A stretch of DNA of 64,000 bases from Streptomyces sp. T12 (GCF_028736035.1 NZ_CP117866.1:11077001-11141000); one strand, 5' to 3'; positions 19,991-28,798 are shown, numbered from the stretch's first letter. Numbers and translations are program-made. The notes: a model not told the origin generated them from the sequence alone.

Positions 19991-20767
19991 TCAGGCGTAC
20001 GGGTCGAACGCGATACCGGACGGCTTCGCCGACGCCAGGTGGTTCGCGAAGTTGGCGTCCTTCAGGCCGAAGTTGGCGCTGCCGAAGTCGTACGCGACCA
20101 GCTTGTCGCGCACGCCCGACGGGTAGCCGTTCCAGCCGACCAGTGGCGGGTACTGCCAGGTGCCCTTGTGGTTCTCCGGCGGCTCGTCGTTCGAGCCCGC
20201 GAGGCGGAAGCAGTGCGTGCTGACGCCGTCCTTGTGGTACACGATCTTGGCGTGCGTGCCGTCGAAGCGCACGGAGGACGCGGCGCTGATCGTGAACGAG
20301 CCGTGGTTGGACGTCGAGACGTACTGCACCGCGTTGTTCTGCACCCACACGACGACATGCTCCCAGTCGTGCCGGTGCCCGCCTATGCTGCTGCCCGCCA
20401 CGGCCTGGTCCTTCTCGAAGTACAGGCCGTACATGTAGGCACACCAGCCGTTGTTGCACTTGTAACGCGAGTAGCCGTTGGTGTTGTCGAGGTCCGAGGC
20501 GTCACGGCAGTCGCCGCTGAGCGAACCGGTCGGGTTGAGGCCGCCGTTGACGGTTCCGTCCGGGCCGATGGCGGGGGTGGAGTAGCAGCCGTCGGTGTCG
20601 TAGTCGTAGGCGGGCTGGTACGTCTGCTCGGCGGCCTCGGCGTTGGCGGCCAGCGCCGCGGGCGGAGCGGCGAAGGCGACGCTCGGGAAAGCGATGACGA
20701 GCGCGGCGGCACCGGCCAGACCGGTGAGCCATCGCTTGCGGTGCGTGCGGAACGTCTGTGACGACAC
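19991..20767 (-). CDS. Secreted NPP1-type necrosis-inducing (NLP) protein
   Basis: A 258-residue secreted protein. It begins with a signal peptide (THRKRWLTG, then a hydrophobic core LAGAAALVIAFPSVAFAA with cleavage likely after AFA). The NLP hallmark GHRHDWEHVVVW lies at residues 130-141; its His, Asp and Glu bind the divalent metal needed for activity in known family members, which bind plant sphingolipids and lyse cells. Cysteines in DGCYST, SGDCRDAS, KCNNGWCAY and THCFRL fit extracellular disulfides. GTG start at 20767 with GAGGAG upstream. It is rare in bacteria outside plant-associated or soil actinobacteria. A toxic role here is inferred. Confidence 0.9.
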   Translation of the reverse strand: MSSQTFRTHRKRWLTGLAGAAALVIAFPSVAFAAPPAALAANAEAAEQTYQPAYDYDTDGCYSTPAIGPDGTVNGGLNPTGSLSGDCRDASDLDNTNGYSRYKCNNGWCAYMYGLYFEKDQAVAGSSIGGHRHDWEHVVVWVQNNAVQYVSTSNHGSFTISAASSVRFDGTHAKIVYHKDGVSTHCFRLAGSNDEPPENHKGTWQYPPLVGWNGYPSGVRDKLVAYDFGSANFGLKDANFANHLASAKPSGIAFDPYA

Positions 20768-20994
20768 TGCGTCTCCTCGGGGGTCGGGGCGCAGCCCAAC
20801 GGCCATGGGGGGAAGGGGAATTCAGAATCCAGGGTTTTCACTTCCGTGCCAAGAGGCACGGGCGTACCGCTGGTAACGATCAGCGCAACACTTGGAGCCC
20901 GTCCGCCGAGAAGGCGCGCCTTTCCCCCAGTTGGTCGAGCTGTCAGGAAGGCCCGACCACGGCCCTGTCGGGAGCTGTCGGGGCTGAAGCCGCG

Positions 20995-21975
20995 TCACAC
21001 ACTCTCGTCCGGCAGGTCGGCCGCCGCGTCCTGCGGTGCGAGGTCGGGCCTGAGCCGCAGCCAGGACGGCTGGCGCAGCATCCCGGACCTGGTGCGGACG
21101 CTGAAGCGCACCTCGCCGACCAGCCGGGGCAGCACCCAGCGCGCGCCTGCCACGCGCGGGGCGGGGTCGAAGGGGCAGGTGTCCGTCTCGGACGCCCGCA
21201 ACAGCTCGGCCAGCTGCGTCCGTTCGGTCTCGCTCCAGCCGGTGCCCACGCCGCCGACGTACCGCAGCCTTCCGGCCGCGCGCTGTCCGACCAGCACCGC
21301 GCCCGGCAGGCCCGTGAGCCGCCCCTTGCCGGGCAGCCAGCCCCCGACGATGACGTCCTCCGTGCGCATGTTGCGGATCTTGATCCAGGCGCGGGAGCGC
21401 ACCCCGGGCTCGTACACCGAGTCCAGCCGCTTGCAGACGAGCCCCTCCAGACCGTGCTCACGGGTCGCTCGCAGGGCCTCGGCGCCGTGCCCGACCAGCG
21501 CGCCCGGCGTCGACCAGTACGGCCCGCTCAGGCCCAGCTCCTCCAGCCGCCCGCGCCGCCGGGTGTAGGGCAGCGTGATCAGCGAGCGGTCCGTCAGGTG
21601 CATCACGTCGAACAGCACCAGATGGACGGGGGTCTGAGCCGCCATCCGCGCGGCCCGCGTGGGCGAGTGCGCCAGGCCCATGCGGGACTGCAGCAACTGG
21701 AAGTCGGCGCGGCCCTGTTCGTCCAGGGCCAGGATCTCCCCGTCCAGTACGGCGCGTGTGGTGCCGAGCGCGCCGCCCAGCGGCTCCAGTTCGGGATAGG
21801 CGGCCGTGATGTCCTCACCGGAACGGGCGCGCAGCAGCAGGCTGCCGTCCCCTTCCAGATAGACCACCGCACGCTGGCCGTCCTGCTTGGTCTCGTACGC
21901 CCAGCGCGCGTCCTGCGCGGCGGGCGGCAGGTTGCCGGGCGTGGCGAGCATGGGAGGGATCAGCGGCAGACTCAC
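20995..21975 (-). CDS. ATP-dependent DNA ligase (LigC-like)
   Basis: A 326-residue ATP-dependent ligase. Motif I reads YETKQDGQR, with the lysine forming the AMP adduct; DGEILALDEQGRADF is motif III, EGLVCKRLDSVYEPG motif IV and RAWIKIRNMRTEDVIVGGW motif V. The OB-fold domain follows (about residues 215-305). The size and lack of polymerase or phosphoesterase domains fit stand-alone LigC-type repair ligases. It is the only gene of its kind here; a LigD-type phosphoesterase lies 16 kb away at 37503. The 227-base gap before it, after the NPP1 start, holds a short hairpin (CCGTGCC-AAGA-GGCACGG at 20844-20861) and nothing coding. Confidence 0.9.
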   Translation of the reverse strand: MSLPLIPPMLATPGNLPPAAQDARWAYETKQDGQRAVVYLEGDGSLLLRARSGEDITAAYPELEPLGGALGTTRAVLDGEILALDEQGRADFQLLQSRMGLAHSPTRAARMAAQTPVHLVLFDVMHLTDRSLITLPYTRRRGRLEELGLSGPYWSTPGALVGHGAEALRATREHGLEGLVCKRLDSVYEPGVRSRAWIKIRNMRTEDVIVGGWLPGKGRLTGLPGAVLVGQRAAGRLRYVGGVGTGWSETERTQLAELLRASETDTCPFDPAPRVAGARWVLPRLVGEVRFSVRTRSGMLRQPSWLRLRPDLAPQDAAADLPDESV

Positions 21976-22050
21976 GGGTCAGTTGTCGACGGTCCCGCCC
22001 GCCGCCACGCACCCCTGCCGTCGTTTTCCCCTGAACGGCGGGCCGGGACC

Positions 22051-22737
22051 TCAGCCGTCCCCGTTCGGCGGCACGGCCCGCACCAGGCCGGACTGGTAGG
22101 CCATGACCACGAGTTGGGCACGGTCGCGGGCGCCCAGCTTGGTCATGGCACGGTGGACGTGGGTACGCACGGTCAGCGGGCTGACGAAGAGCTTCTCGGC
22201 GATCTCCTCGTTGGAGTGGCCCTCGGCCACCCAGGCCATGACCTCCCGTTCGCGGGCGGTGAGGGGGGCGAGATCCTCGGGCGCTGCCGACTGCGAGCTC
22301 TCGGCGGGGGAGGCCAGGAACCGTGTGATCAGCGTGCGGGTCGCGGTGGGGGAGAGCAGGGACTCACCGGCGGCCACGGTCCGGATGCCGTCGAGCAGCA
22401 CGTCCGCGGTGACGTCCTTGCCGAGGAAGCCGCTGGCCCCGGCCCGCAGCGCCTGCGCGACGTACTCGTCGATCTCGAACGTGGTGAGGATCAGCACCCG
22501 CACCGCCGCGAGGTCGGGATCCGCGCAGATCGCGGAGGTGGCGGCCAGTCCGTCGGTGCCGGGCATGCGGATGTCCATCAGGACCACATCGGGGTGGTGG
22601 GTCCGGGCGAGGTCGGTGGCCTCGGCGCCGTCGGTGGCCTCGCCGACCACCTCCATGTCCGGGCAGGAGTCGATCAGGATCCGGAAGGTGGCCCGCAGCA
22701 GGGCCTGGTCGTCGACGAGCAGTACGCGGATGGTCAT
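22051..22737 (-). CDS. NarL/LuxR-family response regulator
   Basis: A 228-residue two-component regulator. The receiver (1-120) has the acidic pair in LLVDDQALLR, phosphoacceptor Asp in VVLMDIRMPG, Thr in LILTTFEID and Lys in FLGKDVT. The C-terminal LuxR helix-turn-helix reads LTAREREVMAWVAEGHSNEEIAEKLFVSPLTVRTHVHRAMTKLG. ATG start at 22737. It follows its histidine kinase gene on the same strand, 202 bases apart, an unusually wide gap for such pairs; the gap holds an 8-base inverted repeat (CTGTTCCC at 22802-22809, GGGAACAG at 22834-22841), so it may have its own promoter. Confidence 0.9.
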   Translation of the reverse strand: MTIRVLLVDDQALLRATFRILIDSCPDMEVVGEATDGAEATDLARTHHPDVVLMDIRMPGTDGLAATSAICADPDLAAVRVLILTTFEIDEYVAQALRAGASGFLGKDVTADVLLDGIRTVAAGESLLSPTATRTLITRFLASPAESSQSAAPEDLAPLTAREREVMAWVAEGHSNEEIAEKLFVSPLTVRTHVHRAMTKLGARDRAQLVVMAYQSGLVRAVPPNGDG

Positions 22738-22939
22738 GGGCGGGGGTCTTCCGGTTCCGGAGCGGTCGGGTGCGGGGGCGTGCGGTGGTGATGAACGAGA
22801 ACTGTTCCCGCCTCGGACATCTGCCAGGATCCAGGGAACAGCCCGGCACGTCGTCGTGCGTCTGCCGACATTCGCCGGTACTCGGAACGCAGTACGCGCC
22901 AGGGACAAGGTCATCCCCGAGGGGGAGCGGGGCCCGTCC

Positions 22940-24171
22940 TCACCACACGCACGGCAGCTCCACCTCGATCACCGTCGGCCCCCCGGCCGGGCTCGACATC
23001 CGCACCGTCCCGTCGAGCGCCGCCACCCGGCGCCGCATCCCGAGCAGTCCCGAACCGCCCGACTCGTCGGCGCCGCCGCGGCCCGCGTCGGCCACCTCGA
23101 CCCTGAGCCCGCGCCGCATACGGGCGATCCGGACCGAGGCCTCGGGGAGCCGCTGTGCTTGGCCGCGTTGGTCAGTGCCTCCGCCACCACGAAGTACGCG
23201 GCCGCCTCCACCGCCGCGGGCGCCCTCGGCCCGTCCCCCTCCAGCCCCGCCACGTCCACGGTGACCCGCAGCCCGCTGCCGGCGGCCAGCGCCCGCACCG
23301 CACCGACCAGGCCGCGGTCGGTCAGGATCGGCGGATGGATGCCGCGCACCACGTGCCGCAGCTCGGACAGCGCCTGCTCGGCCTGGTCCTGGGCGTCGTC
23401 CAGCAGCCCCCGCGCGGCGTCCGGATCACGCTCGTAGGCCCGTTTGGCGAGCCCGATCCGCATGGACAGCGCCACCAGCCGGGCCTGCGCGCCGTCGTGC
23501 AGGTCCCGCTCGATACGGCGCAGTTCGGCGCCGTGGGCGGCGATCGCGTCGGCCCGGGACGTGCTCAGCTGCTCGACCCGCGCGGCCAGCAGCGCCTTCG
23601 GGGACGGCCTGAGCAGCGCGGTCGACCAGCCGGCCTCCAGGTCCGCCAGGCGCACGATCCACGGCAGCACGACGGCCCGCCGGCGCAGCAGCCCGCACCG
23701 CACGCCGTCGACGACGAGCCCGACCGGCCACAGCGGCAGGGCGAGGAAGACCAGCGCGCCGTAGACGTAGTAGGCGGCCATCCAGCGCAGATCGGTGAGC
23801 GTGCCGGGATCGCGTACGGCCGTCCGCAGCCGCTCGGTCAGCGGCCCCTCGACGGCCCGGTACGCCTCGGGGATCTCCCGCCCCGTCCAAGCGGCCGTCA
23901 GCCGCCGCTTCGCCCCGGCGATCCGCCGTACGAGCAGCACCGTCTCGGGCAGCAGCCAGGCACCGACCACCGCGACGGTCCCGATGGCGGCGATCAGCAG
24001 CACCGTGATGAAGAGATACATCCCGAAGGCCATCGCGGCGGCCACCGTCAGATGGACCGTCGCGCGTCCTGCCTGTCGCACCGTCGCCCGCATGCCCGTC
24101 ACGCCAGGTGACCCGAGCGCCGCGCGCGGGGGTGCGGGCAGCCGGGGTGTCGGTGCAGCCCGCTCCACCAT
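22940..24171 (-). pseudogene. Sensor histidine kinase (HisKA_3), frameshifted near C-terminus
   Basis: Kinase partner of the response regulator. Membrane helices lie around residues 38-75 and 130-155; the phosphoacceptor His is in RRIERDLHDGAQARL and the N-box in VVAEALTNAAKHS. Just after KHSGSP, at about 23141-23150, the reading frame shifts: the expected ending (ASVRIARMRRGL, DAGRGGADESGGSGLLGMRRRV, IEVELPCVW) is intact in the next frame and stops at 22940. A one-base change in a run of G/C bases explains it. As written, the translated product lacks the ATP-binding G1/G2 boxes and would be inactive. It may be a sequencing error or a recent mutation. Confidence 0.75.
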
Positions 24172-24187
24172 GTTCCACCGTTTCGTT

Positions 24188-24207
24188 CAATCAAGTGACT
24201 TAGATTG
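24188..24207. promoter_or_regulatory. Quasi-palindrome between kinase and TetR genes
   Basis: CAATC (24188-24192) and GATTG (24203-24207) flank the perfect core AAGTGACTT (24193-24201). It lies between divergent genes and 75 bases upstream of the TetR start, a usual place for a TetR autoregulatory operator. Binding not shown. Confidence 0.4.
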
Positions 24208-24281
24208 TAGGTGTGCGAACCCGCGGCGGCTCGAGGGACTGGCTGGCGCGGGCTGTGGGCAGTCCCGGAGCGGTGGTGATC

Positions 24282-24932
24282 ATGGCGGGCAGGACCCTGC
24301 GGGAGGAACAGGTCAACGCGACCCGGGAGCTGCTGCTGACCGCGGCCGAGCGGCTCTTCGCCGAACACGGCGTGTACGCGGTGTCCAACCGCCAGGTCAG
24401 CGAGGCCGCGGGGCAGGGCAACAACACCGCGGTCGGCTACCACTTCGGCACCAAGACCGACCTGGTCCGCGCCATCGTCCGGCGGCACGCCACGCGTATC
24501 GAGGACATCCGCGCCCGCCTGATCACCGACCTCGCGGACCCGGACGACCTGCGCGGCTGGGTGGACTGCCTGGTCCGCCCGGCGCTCGAACACCTCGCCG
24601 CACTCGGCAGCCCCACCTGGTACGCGCGCTTCTGCGCCCAGGTCGTCGCCGATCCGGCCCTGCACCGGATCATGGTCGAGGAGGCCCTCTCCTCCCCGGC
24701 CCTCCAGAAGATCATCGAGGGTCTGAACCGGTGCCTGCCCGACCTCCCCGCCGAGGTCCGCGCCGAACGCGGCGAGATGGTCCGCCACCTGATCGTCCAT
24801 GTGGCCGCCGAGCGTGAGCGCGCCCTCGCCGAGAACACCCCCACCCCTCGGTCCACCTGGGACGACGCCGCCACGGGCCTCGCCGACGCCGTCGTCGGCA
24901 TGTGGCTGGCACCCGTCTCACCCGGCCGCTGA
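24282..24932 (+). CDS. TetR-family transcriptional regulator
   Basis: A 216-residue regulator. The N-terminal helix-turn-helix runs through TRELLLTAAERLFAEHGVYAVSNRQVSEAAGQGNNTAVGYHFGTKTDLVRAIV; the ligand-binding C-terminal part is helical and contains WYARFCAQVVADPALHRIM. ATG at 24282 was chosen; GTG at 24276 is an alternative nearer the CCCGGAG site. Downstream on the same strand follow the small leader ORF, an OmpR-type regulator and the P450 operon, which carries a 25-bp palindrome upstream. TetR control of the P450 operon is a reasonable inference. Confidence 0.85.
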   Translation: MAGRTLREEQVNATRELLLTAAERLFAEHGVYAVSNRQVSEAAGQGNNTAVGYHFGTKTDLVRAIVRRHATRIEDIRARLITDLADPDDLRGWVDCLVRPALEHLAALGSPTWYARFCAQVVADPALHRIMVEEALSSPALQKIIEGLNRCLPDLPAEVRAERGEMVRHLIVHVAAERERALAENTPTPRSTWDDAATGLADAVVGMWLAPVSPGR

Positions 24933-24957
24933 CCGCCGCCGCACAAGGAGTACGACC

Positions 24958-25014
24958 GTGAAATCGACTCTCGGCCAAGGCCGCCGCCGCGGCGCCGGAC
25001 GGGGCGGGTTATGA
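24958..25014 (+). CDS. 18-codon leader ORF with a terminal TTA codon
   Basis: A GTG at 24958 after AAGGAG encodes VKSTLGQGRRRGAGRGGL. The last sense codon is TTA, the rare leucine codon read by the bldA tRNA in streptomycetes, and the stop TGA overlaps the ATG of the next gene (ATGA, 25011-25014). The frame has a good ribosome site while the next gene has none of its own, suggesting translational coupling. The basic peptide could be real or simply a control device. No homology is known to me. Confidence 0.5.
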   Translation: MKSTLGQGRRRGAGRGGL

Positions 25015-25766
25015 GCGCCCGGCAGACAGCCGCGCCCCTGGACGGCGCCACCGGCGAGAAACCCGCCCTCGCGCGCGGCGCCGGCCAGCACGTCCTCGTC
25101 GTCGCCGGCGAGCCCGACCTCGCCGAACTGCTCTCGACCACCCTGGAGCTGGCCGGCTACCGGATCAGCCTCAGCGACACCGGCGCCGAGGCGCTGGCCC
25201 GCGTCGCGCAGCACCGTTTCGACCTGGTGGTCTTCGACACCGCCCTGCCGGACATGGCGAACTTCAGCCGGGAGCGCCGCCCCACCCTCCCGCACCGCCC
25301 GCCGGTCCTCCTCCTCACCGAGTACGACCACCTCCCCCGGCTCGTGCCCGAACTCGGCCTGGGGGAGCGGGACTACGTCACCAAGCCCTTCCGGGTGGCC
25401 GAAGTCCTCGCCAGGATCCAGGTGCTGCTGCGCGGCCCCCGCCCCGGCCCGCCCAGGGGCAACCCGCTGGAGTACGGCGACCTCGTGCTCGACGACACCG
25501 TGTGCCGGGCCCGGCGCGGGACACGGGCGCTCGACCTCACGCCTGCCGAGTACCGGCTGCTGCGCCATCTCCTGGTCCACGCGCACCGGGTGCTGTCCAA
25601 GGAACAGATCGGCCGCTACGTCTGGGCCGAGTACCGCGGCGACAACGCCATCGAGCAGCTCGTCTCCCGTCTGCGCCGCAAGGTGGACCGGGACGACGAC
25701 CCGGCGCTGATCCACACGCGCCGTGGCTTCGGCTACTGGCTGGGCCGGGCCGACGGCGGTTCCTGA
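25011..25766 (+). CDS. Atypical OmpR/PhoB-type response regulator
   Basis: A 251-residue regulator. The receiver (about 25-140) keeps the phosphoacceptor Asp (DLVVFDTALPDM), Thr (LLLTEYD) and Lys (YVTKPF), but the acidic pair that binds magnesium is replaced: LVVAGEPDL stands where VVDDEPD is expected. Phosphorylation is therefore doubtful. The C-terminal winged helix reads RALDLTPAEYRLLRHLLVHAHRVLSKEQIGRYVW and ends GFGYWLG, as in the OmpR family. There is no kinase partner next to it. The start overlaps the leader ORF. It lies directly upstream of the P450 operon and may activate it. Confidence 0.85.
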   Translation: MSARQTAAPLDGATGEKPALARGAGQHVLVVAGEPDLAELLSTTLELAGYRISLSDTGAEALARVAQHRFDLVVFDTALPDMANFSRERRPTLPHRPPVLLLTEYDHLPRLVPELGLGERDYVTKPFRVAEVLARIQVLLRGPRPGPPRGNPLEYGDLVLDDTVCRARRGTRALDLTPAEYRLLRHLLVHAHRVLSKEQIGRYVWAEYRGDNAIEQLVSRLRRKVDRDDDPALIHTRRGFGYWLGRADGGS

Positions 25767-25813
25767 CGCCCGGTCGGAGAGTCGGTCGAGCCCGCTCGTG
25801 TGATCTGGGCCAC

Positions 25814-25838
25814 GTCAGTTTCCTGTCAGGAAACTGAC
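25814..25838. promoter_or_regulatory. 25-bp perfect palindrome upstream of P450 operon
   Basis: Arms GTCAGTTTCCTG (25814-25825) and CAGGAAACTGAC (25827-25838) flank a single T. The site is 105 bases upstream of the P450 ATG and 48 bases after the regulator stop. Length and odd symmetry are typical for a TetR-family operator, less so for OmpR-type (direct repeats) or a terminator (too small a loop). Confidence 0.6.
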
Positions 25839-25942
25839 CGGAAGGCGTCAGACCGCTCTGTTTGCCTGTGTTCATCGAGGCCTCGACCCCCTTCGCCCCG
25901 GCGCTCCACTCCGACCGGAGCCCCCCACGCCCGAGGAGAACC

Positions 25943-27178
25943 ATGGCCGACACCACCCTGACCGGTCCCGCGCACGAAGCGCCGGACGCCGTCCCCGAGT
26001 TCCCGATGCCGAGGGAGTCCCGCTGCCCCTTCGACCCGCCGCCCGCGCTCAAGGAGCTGCAGCAGCAGGGGCCGTTGACCAAGGTGAGGCTGTGGGACGG
26101 CAGCGAGCCCTGGCTCGTGACCCGGTACGCCGAGCAGCGGTCCCTGCTGGGCGACGAGCGGGTCAGTGCCGACACCGACCAGCCGGGATATCCGACCAAG
26201 GCCAGCCCCGAGGCCGGTGAGGGCAAGCTCAGCTTCATCATGATGGACGACCCCGAACACGCCCGGCTGCGCCGGATGGTGACGGGCCCGTTCGCCGTGA
26301 AGAAGGTCGAGGCGCTGCGGCCCGCCGTACAGCGGATCGTGGACGACCTGATCGACGACATGCTCGCCGGGCCCGGCCCGGTGGACCTCGTGGACGTGTT
26401 CGCCCTGCCGATCCCGTCGCTGGTCATCTGCGAGCTGCTGGGCGTGCCGTACGAGGAGCACGACTTCTTCCAGGAGCACACCAAGACCATGGTCCGCACG
26501 ACCGCCACGCCCGAGGAGCGGGGCGCGGCGAGCCGTGAGGTCGCGGGCTACCTGGCGGGAGTCCTGGGCAAGCGGGTCGCCGAGCCGCAGGACGACCTGC
26601 TGTCGGGCATCGCCGCCCGCATCACCGCCGGTGAACTCACCCATCAGCAGGCGACCGAGATGGCCCTGCTCCTGCTGATCGCGGGGCACGAGACCACCGC
26701 GAACATGATCGCGCTCGGCACCCTCGCCCTGCTCCAGCACCCCGACCAGCTCGCCCTGTTGCGGGAGACCGACGACCCGAAACTCGTGGCCTCGGCGGTC
26801 GAGGAACTCCTGCGCTATCTGCACATCACCCACCTGGGCCGGCGCCGGGCGGTGACCGAGGACATCGAGATCGGCGGCCAGGTGATCAAGGCCGGCGAGG
26901 GCGTGATCATGGTCAACGAGATCGGCAACCGCGACCCCGAGGTCTTCGCCGACCCCGACCGCCTCGACATCACCCGCGACGCCCGCCGCCACGTCGCCTT
27001 CGGCTTCGGCGTCCACCAGTGTCTGGGCCAGCCGCTGGCCCGCATGGAACTCCAGGTCGTCTACGGCACCCTCTACAAGCGCATCCCGACGCTGAAGCTC
27101 GCGTGCGCCCTGGAGGACGTCCGCTTCAAGACCGACGCGTTCATCTACGGCGTCCACGAACTGCCGGTCTCCTGGTGA
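25943..27178 (+). CDS. Cytochrome P450, CYP105-like
   Basis: A 411-residue soluble P450 monooxygenase. The I-helix is LLIAGHETTANM, the ExxR motif lies in EELLRYL, and the haem-binding loop FGFGVHQCLGQPLARME carries the ligand Cys360. Length, the N-terminus (PEFPMPRESRCPFDPPPAL) and the motifs resemble CYP105 enzymes, which hydroxylate xenobiotics and natural products. ATG start at 25943 with GAGGAG. It is followed at 69 bp by a ferredoxin and an overlapping ferredoxin reductase, giving a full electron chain. The substrate cannot be predicted. Preceded by the 25-bp palindrome. Confidence 0.95.
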   Translation: MADTTLTGPAHEAPDAVPEFPMPRESRCPFDPPPALKELQQQGPLTKVRLWDGSEPWLVTRYAEQRSLLGDERVSADTDQPGYPTKASPEAGEGKLSFIMMDDPEHARLRRMVTGPFAVKKVEALRPAVQRIVDDLIDDMLAGPGPVDLVDVFALPIPSLVICELLGVPYEEHDFFQEHTKTMVRTTATPEERGAASREVAGYLAGVLGKRVAEPQDDLLSGIAARITAGELTHQQATEMALLLLIAGHETTANMIALGTLALLQHPDQLALLRETDDPKLVASAVEELLRYLHITHLGRRRAVTEDIEIGGQVIKAGEGVIMVNEIGNRDPEVFADPDRLDITRDARRHVAFGFGVHQCLGQPLARMELQVVYGTLYKRIPTLKLACALEDVRFKTDAFIYGVHELPVSW

Positions 27179-27247
27179 CCGCCGCCCGCTGATCGCTCCG
27201 CAGGACCCGCAAACGACCAAGAACCACGTGTGAAGAAGGAGATGGCC

Positions 27248-27442
27248 ATGAAGGTGGAGCTGGAGGCCGACAAGTGCGTCGCGTCCGGACAGTGCGTGCT
27301 CGCCGCCATGGACGTGTTCGACCAGGACGACGACGGGATCGCGATCCTGCTCGACGAGCAGCCTGCCGCCGAACACCTCGACGGCGTACGCGAGGCCGTG
27401 GCGATCTGCCCCGCCGCCGCGATCCGGCTGGTGGACCGGTGA
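27248..27442 (+). CDS. 3Fe-4S ferredoxin, P450 electron donor
   Basis: A 64-residue ferredoxin with three cysteines for a 3Fe-4S cluster: CVASGQCV and the isolated cysteine in AICPAAAI, as in ferredoxins serving CYP105. It carries electrons from the reductase to the P450. ATG 27248 was preferred to 27242 because AAGGAG ends at 27241. Its stop overlaps the GTG of the reductase, so the two are coupled. Confidence 0.93.
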   Translation: MKVELEADKCVASGQCVLAAMDVFDQDDDGIAILLDEQPAAEHLDGVREAVAICPAAAIRLVDR

Positions 27443-28644
27443 GGCGCATTGTCGTCGTCGGCGCCTCGGCCGCCGGGCTCGCGGCGGCCGAGACGCTCCG
27501 CCGCGAGGGTTACGACGGCACGCTCACCCTGGTGGGCGACGAACCCCTCGCCCCGTACGACCGTCCGCCCCTGTCCAAGCAGCTGCTGTCCGGCGAGTGG
27601 GAGCCGGAGCGGCTGGCCCTGCGCACCCCCGACGACCTGGCCGGGCTCGACCTCGATCTGCGCCTCGGCGTGCCGGCGGCCGGTCTGCAACTCGCCGACC
27701 GAATGGTGGAGTTGGCCGACGGCTCGGCGGTGCCGTACGACGGTCTGATCCTGGCCACCGGAGTGCGGCCGCGCCGGCTGCCCGGTGCGGGCGGGCATGT
27801 GCTGCGCACCCTGGACGACGCGGTGCGGCTGCGGGACCGGCTGACGCCGGGCAAGCGGCTGGTCGTGGTCGGCGCCGGGTTCCTCGGGGCCGAGGCCGCC
27901 GCCGTCGCCTGGCGGCTGGGCTGTGAGGTGACGCTTCTCGAGCCCGCCCCGGTGCCGCTGGCTCACGCCGTCGGCACGGAGGTCGGCGAGGTGCTGACGC
28001 GCGCCCATCTGGACCGGGGCGTGGACCTGCGCTGCGGCGTCACCGTGACCGAGGTGACCGGGGACGGCGTGCGCCTCGCCGACGGCGAACTGGTCGAGGC
28101 GGACGAGGTGTTGATCGCGATCGGCTCCGTGCCCAACACCGACTGGCTCGCCGCCGGCGGGCTCACGGTCGGCGACGGCGTGGTGTGCGACGAGTACTGC
28201 GAGGCCGCGCGGAACGTGTACGCCGCCGGAGACGTGGCCCGCTGGTACAACCCGCTCTTCGGGCTGCCCATGCGCATCGAGCACCGCACCAACGCCGCCG
28301 AGCAGGGGATGGCCGCGGCCCGCAATCTGCTGCACCCGGACGCCCGCAAGTCCTTCGCGCCGGTGCCGTACTTCTGGTCCGACCAGTACGACATGAAGAT
28401 CCAGGCGTACGGCTATCTCCGCGGGCACGACGAAGTCGCCGTTGTGGAGGGGGAACTGACGGAGGGCCGGTTCGTGGCCGCCTACCGCAGGGGCGAGAAG
28501 GTGACCGGGGCGCTGGCCGTGGGGATGCCGCCGAAGGCGATCCGCCAGTGGCGGCAGGCGATCGCGACGGGCGCGGACTGGGACGGGACCGTGCCGTCCC
28601 ACTCGCGGGCCGAGGCCGTGCCGGGCGGGGCACCCGCGGCCTGA
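27439..28644 (+). CDS. FAD-dependent ferredoxin reductase
   Basis: A 401-residue flavoprotein that passes electrons from NAD(P)H to the preceding ferredoxin. The FAD-binding motif is IVVVGASAAGLAAAETLR at the N-terminus, the second nucleotide motif VVVGAGFLGAEAAAVAWR around residue 147, and the FAD-binding VYAAGDVARW near 260. The family fits putidaredoxin-reductase-like enzymes. GTG start overlaps the ferredoxin stop. A dedicated reductase next to P450 and ferredoxin is less common than P450-ferredoxin pairs in streptomycetes. Confidence 0.93.
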   Translation: MRRIVVVGASAAGLAAAETLRREGYDGTLTLVGDEPLAPYDRPPLSKQLLSGEWEPERLALRTPDDLAGLDLDLRLGVPAAGLQLADRMVELADGSAVPYDGLILATGVRPRRLPGAGGHVLRTLDDAVRLRDRLTPGKRLVVVGAGFLGAEAAAVAWRLGCEVTLLEPAPVPLAHAVGTEVGEVLTRAHLDRGVDLRCGVTVTEVTGDGVRLADGELVEADEVLIAIGSVPNTDWLAAGGLTVGDGVVCDEYCEAARNVYAAGDVARWYNPLFGLPMRIEHRTNAAEQGMAAARNLLHPDARKSFAPVPYFWSDQYDMKIQAYGYLRGHDEVAVVEGELTEGRFVAAYRRGEKVTGALAVGMPPKAIRQWRQAIATGADWDGTVPSHSRAEAVPGGAPAA

Positions 28645-28798
28645 CATGCCGCGCGGGCCGGAGTCCGGCGGACACCTGGGGCCGCCGGGCTCCGGCGCCT
28701 TTCCGCCGCCGACGCGGATGCGTGTGACAGGGGCGGGTGCCGTGTGACCCCGCCGCCCAATTAGTTGAGTTACGCAACGAGATGGTAAAGTGGTTCCC

